DNA of 64,000 nt from Nocardia fusca NBRC 14340 (GTDB taxonomy: Bacteria > Actinomycetota > Actinomycetes > Mycobacteriales > Mycobacteriaceae), in contig NZ_BDCU01000015.1 of assembly GCF_001618425.1 (NCBI RefSeq), forward strand, positions 1 to 64,000, read 5' to 3'. The notes below the pieces were generated by a model. The model was given only the letters and a program-made list of their open reading frames with translations, did not search any database and was not told the origin of the DNA. The position numbers and the translations under genes are program-made. Below, in pieces: positions 49,608-56,542 of the stretch (position 1 is the stretch's first letter; the number at the start of each line of letters is the position of its first letter).

Positions 49608-50414
49608 GTGACCGGAACCGAGACCCGGGTCGTCGACTACGCCGTCGAGGACGGGTTCGCCACGCTGACCCTCGACTCCCCGCACAACCGCAACGCCATC
49701 TCCTCGCGGCTGGTGACCGAACTGCTGGCGGGTTTGGAACGCGCCGCCGCCGACCCGCAGGTGCGCGCCGTTGTCCTCACCCACACCGGCAACACCTTCT
49801 GCGCCGGAGCGGACTTGAAGGAAGCGGTGGACGCCGACCCCGCCGCCGCATCCGATATCCGCACGCAGTGGATGGTGCGGCTGCTACGTGCCGTTTTGGA
49901 GCTCCCGAAACCCGTGATCGCGCAGGTGGACGGGAATGTGCGCGCCGGTGGGATGGGGCTGTTGGCGGCGTGCGATATCGCCGTCGCCGGCCTGGCGAGC
50001 AGTTTCGCGCTCACCGAGGCGCGGCTCGGCCTGGCCCCGTTCGTCATCTCGCTCACCCTGCTACCCCGGATGAATCCCCGTGCCGCCGACCGCTATTTCC
50101 TGACCGGTGAGAAGTTCGACGCCGATACCGCCGAGCGGATCGGCCTGATCACCCTGGCGACGAACGACCCGGCCGCCCGGACCGCCGAACTATTGGCTGA
50201 ACTGCGCAAAGCCTCCCCGCAGGGCCTCGCGGAGAGCAAACGTCTCACCACCGCGCCGATTCTGGCCGAATTCGACCGCTCCGCCGACGAATTGGCGGCC
50301 CGCTCGGGCAGTTTCTTCGGCACCGAGGAAGTGATCGAGGGAATGACCGCGTTCCTGCAACGCCGTCTGCCCCGCTGGGCCGTCCCGGCCGTCGAGACGC
50401 CCTCGGCAGAATAG
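49608..50414 (+). CDS. echA: Enoyl-CoA hydratase/isomerase family protein (EchA7-like)
   Basis: A 268-residue crotonase-fold protein: GFATLTLDSPHNRNAISS, NTFCAGADLKEAVD (the oxyanion-hole region CAGADLKE), and VIAQVDGNVRAGGMGLLAACDIAVAG, with SSFALTEARLGLAPFVISLTLLPRM carrying the second catalytic region. It would hydrate the unsaturated or carboxylated CoA product. The GTG at 49608 is preceded by GAAAGG. It is the sixth gene of the carboxylase operon and is followed six bases later by the TetR gene. Confidence 0.9.
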   Translation: MTGTETRVVDYAVEDGFATLTLDSPHNRNAISSRLVTELLAGLERAAADPQVRAVVLTHTGNTFCAGADLKEAVDADPAAASDIRTQWMVRLLRAVLELPKPVIAQVDGNVRAGGMGLLAACDIAVAGLASSFALTEARLGLAPFVISLTLLPRMNPRAADRYFLTGEKFDADTAERIGLITLATNDPAARTAELLAELRKASPQGLAESKRLTTAPILAEFDRSADELAARSGSFFGTEEVIEGMTAFLQRRLPRWAVPAVETPSAE

Positions 50415-50420
50415 GCCGCT

Positions 50421-51026
50421 ATGGCGACACCCCACGAACCCAAACAGGACCGCAGCCGGGCCACCCGGCAGCGGCTCCTGGAGGCGACCATCGACTGCCT
50501 GGCCGAAAAGGGCTGGGCAGCGGCGACGGTGGCGGTGGTCGCCGAACGGGCGGGGGTGTCCCGGGGTGCGGCCCAGCACCATTTCCCGACCCGCGAAGAC
50601 CTCATCACCGCCGCCCTCACCTACATGTTCGACACCCGCACCGACCAGGCAGTGACGGCGGTGGTCACCGAACCCGGCCTGGCCCGTACCGAAGCAGTGG
50701 TGTCCGGGCTGGTCGAGTCCTACACCAGCACGCTGTTCAAAGCCGCCCTCCAGGTCTGGACCCACGCCGCCGCCGACCCGGCGCTCCGCGAACGCATCGT
50801 CCCACTGGAAGCCCGCTTCGGCCGCGGCGCCCACCGTCGCGCCGTCCGGGCACTGGGGGTCGACGACACCGATCCGGTCGCCCACCATCTGGTCCAGGCC
50901 ACCCTCGACCTCGCGCGTGGATTGGGTCTGGCCGATGTCCTCACCGACGACTCGGCCCGGCGTAAACAGATCGTGCACCAGTGGGCGGTCACATTGCACG
51001 AGGCTCTGGAAGCCAGGAGGGGCTGA
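50421..51026 (+). CDS. TetR-family regulator of the atuA-acc operon
   Basis: A 201-residue TetR protein. The HTH occupies residues 12-58 with RQRLLEATIDCLAEKGWAAATV and AERAGVSRGAAQHHFPTREDL. The C-terminal domain is of the type found with acyl-CoA operons. As the last gene of the operon, six bases after echA, it is expected to sense a CoA ester and to bind the 16-bp palindrome at 41771-41786. The effector is unknown. Confidence 0.88.
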   Translation: MATPHEPKQDRSRATRQRLLEATIDCLAEKGWAAATVAVVAERAGVSRGAAQHHFPTREDLITAALTYMFDTRTDQAVTAVVTEPGLARTEAVVSGLVESYTSTLFKAALQVWTHAAADPALRERIVPLEARFGRGAHRRAVRALGVDDTDPVAHHLVQATLDLARGLGLADVLTDDSARRKQIVHQWAVTLHEALEARRG

Positions 51027-51049
51027 TGCGGTTCCGGGAGACAGTCGGT

Positions 51050-51526
51050 CTATCCGGCACTGCTCTCGTGCGGCACACCCGGTCGAGCGACTGCCCGCAC
51101 CGTGATGAGTTCTTCCAGTCCTTTGAAGTCGTCAGGGTTGGTCGTATAGAGGGGTAGGTCTTCAGCCAGCGCAACCGAGGCGATCATCAGGTCGGCGATA
51201 CGCCGGCGTGGTTTGCGTCCGGTGGCGATCACCGCGGCACACACCCGCCCGAATGCGCGCGCGGCTTCGGCTTCGAAAGGGATGGGATCGAATTCGTGTT
51301 CGGCACGCTGGAGCACATCGAGACGCCGGGCTCGTTCGGAGTGCTCGTCGTAGACGTCCTGCTCGGTATTGCTGCGGACCTCGTGCGGTCCGGCCGACAA
51401 TTCGGCGAGGGTGACGGCCGTGATCGCCATCTCGTCCGGAAGCTGTGCGGGGTCCACCCAGCGACGCAGAATCATGATGTTGGTATCGATCAGTCCGTAT
51501 GTGCGAGCCGGACGATCACCGGGCAT
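51050..51526 (-). CDS. vapC: VapC-like PIN-domain toxin
   Basis: A 158-residue PIN-domain ribonuclease. Its acidic residues are in YGLIDTNIMIL (first Asp), AVTLAELSAG (Glu), and RRIADLMIASVALAEDLPLYTTNPDDF (later Asp pair). VapC toxins cleave specific tRNAs or rRNA to stop growth. It overlaps the antitoxin gene by 11 bases. The ATG at 51526 is chosen as the family start. It ends 24 bp from the convergent TetR gene. Confidence 0.9.
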   Translation of the reverse strand: MPGDRPARTYGLIDTNIMILRRWVDPAQLPDEMAITAVTLAELSAGPHEVRSNTEQDVYDEHSERARRLDVLQRAEHEFDPIPFEAEAARAFGRVCAAVIATGRKPRRRIADLMIASVALAEDLPLYTTNPDDFKGLEELITVRAVARPGVPHESSAG

Positions 51527-51785
51527 ACGGGTCGTCCAAGTACTGATCGGCGGTGGCGTCCTGGTCGGCACGGAAAGTGTCGAGGTCGAGACCGGGCGCG
51601 GTGCGTGACATGGCCGCAAATTCCGCCCGGGGGACGAACCTACGACGGCGACGGAGCGGAACGAGTTGGCCGATCCGGTGTCCGTCCCGGGTGACTGTGA
51701 ACGCCTGCCCGTCTTGAACGGCGTCCATTATCTCTTTTGATCTGTTACGCAGATCCCGCTGCGTGATTTCCGGCTGAACGCTCAT
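51516..51785 (-). CDS. Phd/YefM-type antitoxin
   Basis: An 89-residue antitoxin. The N-terminal Phd/YefM DNA-binding fold is EITQRDLRNRSKEIMDAVQDGQAFTVTRDGHRIGQLVPL; the acidic C-terminus (DLDTFRADQDATADQYLDD) should bind the PIN toxin. It is upstream of and overlaps vapC. A palindrome at 51809-51827 just in front fits autoregulation. The frame ends at 51516. Confidence 0.9.
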   Translation of the reverse strand: MSVQPEITQRDLRNRSKEIMDAVQDGQAFTVTRDGHRIGQLVPLRRRRRFVPRAEFAAMSRTAPGLDLDTFRADQDATADQYLDDPYAR

Positions 51786-51808
51786 AGTTCCAGGATACGG
51801 GCGTGTGC

Positions 51809-51827
51809 CACCTGGCGCTACCAGGTG
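51809..51827. promoter_or_regulatory. Inverted repeat before the antitoxin gene
   Basis: CACCTGG-cgcta-CCAGGTG is a perfect 7-bp inverted repeat with a 5-bp spacer, 24 bp upstream of the antitoxin start on the minus strand. It is the expected place for autorepression by the antitoxin-toxin complex. Confidence 0.65.
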
Positions 51828-52048
51828 CTACGGCAGGTCTCTATGGCTACGCTGCCAGCGGGTGCAATCACCTCTTCGGGCAAGGTGTCGAGTCTGCTCC
51901 GGATCAGTTCGGCGGTCTCGGGGATAGCGGCGCCACGCCGCTGGAGTCGTCCGGGCCGTATCGGCAGCGGCAGTGCGGCTCGGTTGACACGGCTGCGCGC
52001 GCCGGTACTGCCGGGACAGCTGCGGTTCGATCATCGAGGGGGACCCTC

Positions 52049-52354
52049 ATGCCCGAGCCGTCCGAGGCCTTCCAGGTCGATCTCGACGAACTCGACAACC
52101 TCACCGCCCGCGCCGCGAACTTCATCGGCTTTCTCAACGACAGCCTCACCGGCCTCGAGCAACGAATGGCCGCCCTGCATCAGACCTGGTCCGGTGACGC
52201 GGCGCTCGCGCAGGCCGACGCATTCCGGCAGTGGTCCGCCGGGGCCACCGACGTCCGTGAGGGGGTCGACGCCATGCGTCAGGCCGCGGTCGACGCCCAC
52301 AGCCGCTACACGACCGCTATCCAGACCGTGCAGCGTATGTTCGGCCCCCGATAG
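52049..52354 (+). CDS. WXG100-family (ESAT-6-like) protein
   Basis: A 101-residue helical-hairpin protein. The turn carries HQTWSGDAA, the W-x-G motif, flanked by LDNLTARAANFIGFLNDSLTGL and QADAFRQWSAGATDVREGVDAM. Such proteins are small partners of type VII (ESX) secretion substrates. It starts at ATG 52049 after a GAGGGGG site and lies 14 bp before the large toxin gene, so the pair is probably co-translated and co-secreted. No ESX machine is encoded in the window. Confidence 0.88.
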   Translation: MPEPSEAFQVDLDELDNLTARAANFIGFLNDSLTGLEQRMAALHQTWSGDAALAQADAFRQWSAGATDVREGVDAMRQAAVDAHSRYTTAIQTVQRMFGPR

Positions 52355-52368
52355 CCCGAGCCCGGTAG

Positions 52369-53760
52369 ATGAATTTCATCAATGTGGATCCGGCCGTCTA
52401 CTACGAGGCGGCCACCATCGTGAACAGGGCGGCGAGCGCCTTTTTCGCCGCCTATGACCAGCACTTGCAGGCATTGAAGGGCACCGCTGCGATGGCAGGC
52501 AGCGCCGGGCCGGGTAAGGAATGGGCGACCTCCTACGACAACCAGGTCCGCGAGACCAACAACCTCGTCAGCACCCTGATGCTGGCACTCGACAAGTACC
52601 CCCGGATCCTGAACCAGGCCGGGTACGTCTACGCGAGTAGCGACCACGACCCCAAGTCCGGAACTCCCGCACCACAGAAACCGGCCGACCCGCAGCTCGC
52701 CTACGTCAGCTGCGCCCAGCCGCCGCCGTCGGCGGGCGGTCCGGGTAGCGGCCTGATCGACGACGGTCTGGAACTGGCCAAGCAGATCGGTGTCGACCTG
52801 CCGGTCCCTGACGGTGATACCGACAAACTCAACACCGCCGCCACCGTCTGGAACAGCCTGGCCCATGCGCCGGGCGCCACCAACCTGCCCGTGGAGCTGG
52901 AACGGGCGGCGGCGATGTTCCAGCAGGTCACAGCGCCCGAGGTGGCGTCGATCGACGAGGATCTCCGGGAGATCAAAACCGCGGCCGAAGACCTGCTGGC
53001 CATCTTCGCCGATATCGCCGCCTCCTGCGCGGCCCAGAAAACCGCGCACGACAACATGAAGGCACGGTTGCACGACATGCTCGCGCAGTTCGCCGACGAA
53101 CTGAAGAAGCAGGTCGCCATCACCCTCGCGCTCGCCGTCGCTGCCTCTGTGGTCAGCTTCGGAATCGGTGGTGGCGCTGTGGCGGCCATCCGTGCGGGCA
53201 AAGCCGTCGATCTGGTCAACGATCTGGTCAAAGCGCTGCGCGGTATCGTCGCCGCGGCCGGGCTGCGGACGGTGGTCGCCGTGACCCGTTCCACCGGCGA
53301 CACGCGTGCCAAACTCGAGCGTATCCACGACCTCATCGAAACCATCGAAGATTCGGTCGAGGCTCAAAGCAAGCCGGAAAAGAAATCAGGGATCGCAACC
53401 ACTCCGGAAGAAATAAATGCGCTGATAGACGAGCTGGAGCAGAGTGGTGTGAAATTCAGTAGGGAGGATATTGTGTCCATCGGCAGAGATGCCGACGGGA
53501 AAGTAGTTTTCTTGGAAAAAGGTAATGACCGCGCCGGGCTCGAGCATATATTGAGGCATTCGGGAGAGTTTGGCGACAAAGGAATACCGGAAAGCGAAAT
53601 TCCAAACTTAGTGATGAAGGCGGTCACCGAAGGCGAAGTGGTCGGAACCCAGGGAAAAAACCGGCCGGTGTACGAAATATTGCACAATGGCCAGCCGGTG
53701 AGGATTGCTGTTAGTGTTGGGAGTAATGGGTTTGTGGTCGGGGCCAATCCGGCCTCGTGA
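52369..53760 (+). CDS. ESX-type polymorphic toxin with nuclease-like C-terminal tip
   Basis: A 463-residue protein. Residues 1-100 are a helical WXG100/LXG-like delivery part (MNFINVDPAVYYEAATIVNR). A Pro/Gly linker, a coiled helical part and a hydrophobic glycine-rich segment (about 245-275) follow. From about residue 333 the codons become visibly richer in A/T, and the tip reads HILRHSGEFGDKGIPESEIP, then RPVYEILHNGQPVRIAVSVG and GFVVGANPAS. This pattern (His motif, strand with YE, closing G-F-V-V-G) resembles barnase/EndoU/colicin-like (BECR) toxin tips, so an RNase is likely. The immunity gene follows. The tip's exact family is not recognised. No signal peptide is seen, as for ESX cargo. 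Confidence 0.75.
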   Translation: MNFINVDPAVYYEAATIVNRAASAFFAAYDQHLQALKGTAAMAGSAGPGKEWATSYDNQVRETNNLVSTLMLALDKYPRILNQAGYVYASSDHDPKSGTPAPQKPADPQLAYVSCAQPPPSAGGPGSGLIDDGLELAKQIGVDLPVPDGDTDKLNTAATVWNSLAHAPGATNLPVELERAAAMFQQVTAPEVASIDEDLREIKTAAEDLLAIFADIAASCAAQKTAHDNMKARLHDMLAQFADELKKQVAITLALAVAASVVSFGIGGGAVAAIRAGKAVDLVNDLVKALRGIVAAAGLRTVVAVTRSTGDTRAKLERIHDLIETIEDSVEAQSKPEKKSGIATTPEEINALIDELEQSGVKFSREDIVSIGRDADGKVVFLEKGNDRAGLEHILRHSGEFGDKGIPESEIPNLVMKAVTEGEVVGTQGKNRPVYEILHNGQPVRIAVSVGSNGFVVGANPAS

Positions 53761-53774
53761 GCGCTGGAGGGGTA

Positions 53775-54095
53775 GTGAAATATTTGAGGGTTCTGCCGGA
53801 GATCGAGTGCTGGCCTACCTGGGTGCGTAGGGGAAAGCAGTTCGAAAACGTGGACCCGGGTTCGCTCCCGATCTCGTTCGAACTTGCTGCGGCCCTGCGA
53901 GACTGGTCGGACAGATGGGACGCTACATACGACCTGGAAGATGACCCCGGGAATCCGAGATTCCTTTCCGTTGATGTGGAGCGACAATTCTGGCGTGAAG
54001 GAGCGGAAATAGCCGCCGGGCTCCGTAGTGAGCTCGGGCCGGACTGGACTATCGAATACGACCCGAGAACTTCGTATCCCTCAGCGCACGTCTAG
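53775..54095 (+). CDS. Candidate immunity protein of the 463-residue toxin
   Basis: A 106-residue acidic protein (VKYLRVLPEIECWPTWVRRG ... DPRTSYPSAHV), with codon use like the AT-richer toxin tip just before it. The GTG at 53775 is preferred because GGAGG lies five bases in front of it; an in-frame GTG at 53757 overlaps the toxin stop. Being directly downstream of the toxin and with no known enzymatic motif, it fits the expected immunity role. I do not recognise a family, although its length and acidic character are typical. Confidence 0.65.
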   Translation: MKYLRVLPEIECWPTWVRRGKQFENVDPGSLPISFELAAALRDWSDRWDATYDLEDDPGNPRFLSVDVERQFWREGAEIAAGLRSELGPDWTIEYDPRTSYPSAHV

Positions 54096-54259
54096 CGCGA
54101 CCGTATCGATTCGCGGCGCAGGGGGTTTTAGCGCTCGGACTCGGTGCGGAGCCGTGGGCAGTGGTGGTGCTGGTGATCGCGGCCGCTGTCGCGGCCGGAG
54201 CGGTGACCATCAGGCGGGGTTGGTGATACCGTGCGCCCCGTTATGCCCGAGGAGATTCC

Positions 54260-54673
54260 GTGACCGATCCCGACAAGACCCCCGTCAGCCTGGAGACCGC
54301 GTTGTCGAACTCCAGGAGCCCGGATGGCCTCACCAGGGACTCCGCCATCTACGAACTCGCGAACTTCATCCACGAAGACAGCGCGGTGAGACGTCTGCAC
54401 GAGATGCTGGACGACGAGATTGTGACGATGCAGGTCGATTCGGCCGATGTACTGGCGAGGCTGGGTGGATTGAAAGGCCTTTTTCTGGTCTTGGACGAGA
54501 TCGGGCGAAGGCGCGACGACCCTGATGCGGATTACATTGCAAATAGACTTTACGAGTTGGACGCTGGTGGGGATGTAGAAATCCTGGAAATGATCGAGCC
54601 GGTCGTCGGGCAACTGTCCGATTATGGATTTGTCGGGTTTCAGCAACTGAAGAGGCTCCGAGGTCGTGAGTAG
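54260..54673 (+). CDS. Second candidate immunity protein (HEAT/helical repeat-like)
   Basis: A 137-residue acidic helical protein: TALSNSRSPDGLTRDSAIYE, HEMLDDEIVTMQVDSADVLARLGG and LFLVLDEIGRRRDDPDADYI, with the look of short HEAT-type repeats. The GTG at 54260 follows GAGGAG closely. It stands 164 bp after the first immunity gene and 14 bp before the orphan toxin remnant, so it is probably the immunity gene that belonged to that lost toxin. Function is inferred only from position. Confidence 0.55.
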   Translation: MTDPDKTPVSLETALSNSRSPDGLTRDSAIYELANFIHEDSAVRRLHEMLDDEIVTMQVDSADVLARLGGLKGLFLVLDEIGRRRDDPDADYIANRLYELDAGGDVEILEMIEPVVGQLSDYGFVGFQQLKRLRGRE

Positions 54674-54687
54674 ATCTCGCTCTGAGA

Positions 54688-54744
54688 ATGAAGGATCGCC
54701 CGATCTACGAGATCGTGCACAACGGGCAATCGCTGAGGAAATGA
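54688..54744 (+). pseudogene. 18-codon remnant of a second toxin tip
   Basis: This short frame encodes MKDRPIYEIVHNGQSLRK followed by a stop. It matches the tip of the large toxin (KNRPVYEILHNGQPVR) at 11 of 16 positions, with conservative changes in the rest. The large toxin continues with IAVSVG; here the frame stops. It is an orphan tip fragment left from recombination between toxin cassettes, or the last piece of a replaced toxin. It follows the second immunity gene by 14 bp. Confidence 0.75.
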
Positions 54745-54745
54745 G

Positions 54746-54931
54746 CTATATTTTCGATATCGACGAGGTCACCGTTTGGAGTCCTGCTCTGCGAGTATCG
54801 CTGAGCGCATAGATGGTCCCCCGCACCCCGACCTGTCCGTCGCTCGGCCACGCCATCTCGACGCATGGACTCTTGCTACCGCTGTAACTGCCCTCCAACC
54901 AGATCACTCCGGATGGATCAACGATCGTCAT
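54746..54931 (-). CDS. DUF397-like protein, partner of the ART toxin
   Basis: A 61-residue protein with WLEGSYSGSKSPCVEMAWPS and GQVGVRGTIY, the core of the DUF397 family, which usually accompanies an XRE regulator in actinobacteria. Here no XRE partner is adjacent; instead the gene follows the putative ADP-ribosyltransferase by 19 bp with a good AGGAG ribosome site. It may be the antitoxin or immunity protein of that gene. The end of the usual DUF397 domain (a W/F tail) is replaced by TRRAGLQTVTSSI. Identification as DUF397 is moderately secure. Confidence 0.7.
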   Translation of the reverse strand: MTIVDPSGVIWLEGSYSGSKSPCVEMAWPSDGQVGVRGTIYALSDTRRAGLQTVTSSISKI

Positions 54932-54950
54932 GATCGAACTCCTTCGCCGT

Positions 54951-55847
54951 TCAAGGTTCTCGGCGTTGAACCAACAGGGCGGTCGGGTTCAGTACAACCC
55001 ACTCTTTGTTCGAAAAGGTGGCGGATCCGTCGATGGCGTCCCAGCCGCGCAGTGCACCGTATTGGCCGATATCGGCGAAGGTCAGCTCTTTGTCCTGGAG
55101 CGCGGCGTAGCGAGCATTCTCCTCGTCCGTTCGGTTCGCTATACCGCGTACGGCCTCCAGTTCTCGCGTAACTTGCGACCAGGCCTGGCTCCGTTCCTTC
55201 TCCAGTTCGCGGAGCGTGATCGTCTTGGTCCCAGGGCGAAGCGCCATGCGCAGCACCCGGGCCTGCCGGGTGGCGCGGTCCAGCGTGCGAGTCGGATCGG
55301 TGTAGTCGAGTGCGATGTGTTCCAGCGGTGTGACATACGTTCCGGATCCAGTGGGGCCGCCGCCCGGCCGCACCGGGCCGGTGATGAAGGCATCGAGGTA
55401 GCGATCTTCCTCGAACCCTCGGAACAGCTGTCTCTGGCCCGCCGCGACTGCCCCGTCGACCTCGCCGCGGGTGGCGACCGTGACGGGTCCGTCGAATCCT
55501 TGTAGCCGTTGGATCTCTTCGAACGTCGGGGAGTTCCCCAGGGACCTGGGTCTCCCTGCCCGCCGCAGGGCGCTGTAGTCCACCTCGTCGATCAGATCGC
55601 GTCCGGGTACATAGGTGGAAGAGCTTGCGGTGCCGGCGACACCACCGGACATCTCGAAGGACGTGGTTGCCGGAGGCGATATCTCTGCCGAATCCGCCTT
55701 CACGACCCGGGAAGCGACCTCGTTGAGGCCGCCGGCGACTTGCGCGGGCAAAGCCGAGATCGCGGTGCCGGCGTCCTTGGCGGCCGTGCCGAGCACACCC
55801 TGCACACTCTGCCACACTTCGTCCAGGCTGCCGCTCACAACGGTCAC
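54951..55847 (-). CDS. Putative polymorphic toxin with ADP-ribosyltransferase-like fold
   Basis: A 298-residue protein. The N-terminal 90 residues are helical (VTVVSGSLDEVWQSVQGVLG) without WXG signature. The C-terminal half has RQLFRGFEEDRYLDAFITG, then GGPTGSGTYVTPLEHIALDY, a basic helical part, and GWDAIDGSATFSNKEWVVLN followed by PTALLVQ. This order (Arg-Gly strand, G-x-G-x-Y/T loop, Gly-x-Asp-Ala-Ile, NxEWVVLNP) resembles MuF/phage-type ART domains, with Glu in NKEWVV. It may modify a target protein. The start is GTG 55847. It lies 25 bp after the TetR gene on the same strand. Confidence 0.6.
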   Translation of the reverse strand: MTVVSGSLDEVWQSVQGVLGTAAKDAGTAISALPAQVAGGLNEVASRVVKADSAEISPPATTSFEMSGGVAGTASSSTYVPGRDLIDEVDYSALRRAGRPRSLGNSPTFEEIQRLQGFDGPVTVATRGEVDGAVAAGQRQLFRGFEEDRYLDAFITGPVRPGGGPTGSGTYVTPLEHIALDYTDPTRTLDRATRQARVLRMALRPGTKTITLRELEKERSQAWSQVTRELEAVRGIANRTDEENARYAALQDKELTFADIGQYGALRGWDAIDGSATFSNKEWVVLNPTALLVQRREP

Positions 55848-55872
55848 TGTGCCGTACCGCGCACTCGCCGCG

Positions 55873-56490
55873 CTACGCCGGCCGCTGACGAGTCAGTGAT
55901 CGGGTCCAGAAGGCGATCACGGCCGCCAGGCACTGGTCTGTGGTTCTGCCTTCCGGCGGGTCGAGCACCGCCCCGTGAACCTGGGCTTCGACGGCTTGCA
56001 CGAACAGCAGGGCGTTCAGGTCGGGGTCGGGGCCGCCGACCCCGAGGCGGCACAGATGATAGGCGACTTCAGCGGCGAGGCGCTGTTCGAGTTCACGCAA
56101 CCGGGCGATGCCTTCGGGAGTGCGCGGTGATTGTTCGAACAGCAACCGGTGCATCTGCGGCTGGGCACGGTGCAGGTCGGCGACCGAGCTGATCAGCCGG
56201 TGCACGGTCTCCTCCAGTGGCGGCCCCTCGCACCGGAGGGATGTGGTTTCGGTGAGCAGGGCGGCCGTGGCCTCGCGGAGGTGGCGGTCGGCCAGTGCGT
56301 AGAGCAGGGCGTCCTTGTTGGGGACGTAGTGGTAGAGCGTGCCGATCGAGACGCCCGCGAGCTCGGCGACCTTGTTGGTGGTGGTCGCCGCGTAGCCGAG
56401 CTGTTGAAAAAGTCGAGCAGCCGCGTCCAGGATCGCGTCGAAGGTGAACTCCGAGCGCTGCTGGCGCGGGGTTTTGCGCGGAGTGGACAC
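55873..56490 (-). CDS. TetR-family regulator, divergent from alpha/beta hydrolase
   Basis: A 205-residue TetR regulator with ILDAAARLFQQLGYAATTTN and VAELAGVSIGTLYHYVPNKDAL as the HTH, and a TetR_C-type ligand domain with MHRLLFEQSPRTPEGIARLRELEQRLAAEVA. The GTG at 56490 is preferred over TTG 56514 because GGAG lies just in front. It is divergent from an alpha/beta hydrolase across about 52 bp and probably represses it. The effector is unknown. Confidence 0.85.
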   Translation of the reverse strand: MSTPRKTPRQQRSEFTFDAILDAAARLFQQLGYAATTTNKVAELAGVSIGTLYHYVPNKDALLYALADRHLREATAALLTETTSLRCEGPPLEETVHRLISSVADLHRAQPQMHRLLFEQSPRTPEGIARLRELEQRLAAEVAYHLCRLGVGGPDPDLNALLFVQAVEAQVHGAVLDPPEGRTTDQCLAAVIAFWTRSLTRQRPA

Positions 56491-56542
56491 AGGGCTCCGA
56501 AGTCGAGTTGGCAAAACCGAGGATTACTCGAATTATTATGAC

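Noticed and set aside
51803..52048. Upstream extension of the WXG100 frame
   Set aside because: The added residues are not protein-like, and the ATG at 52049 has a good ribosome site and gives the family length.
54103..54228. Third-frame hydrophobic stretch (WAVVVLVIAAAVAAGAV) between the two immunity genes
   Set aside because: No start codon or ribosome site gives a plausible protein, although it could be a decayed membrane segment.
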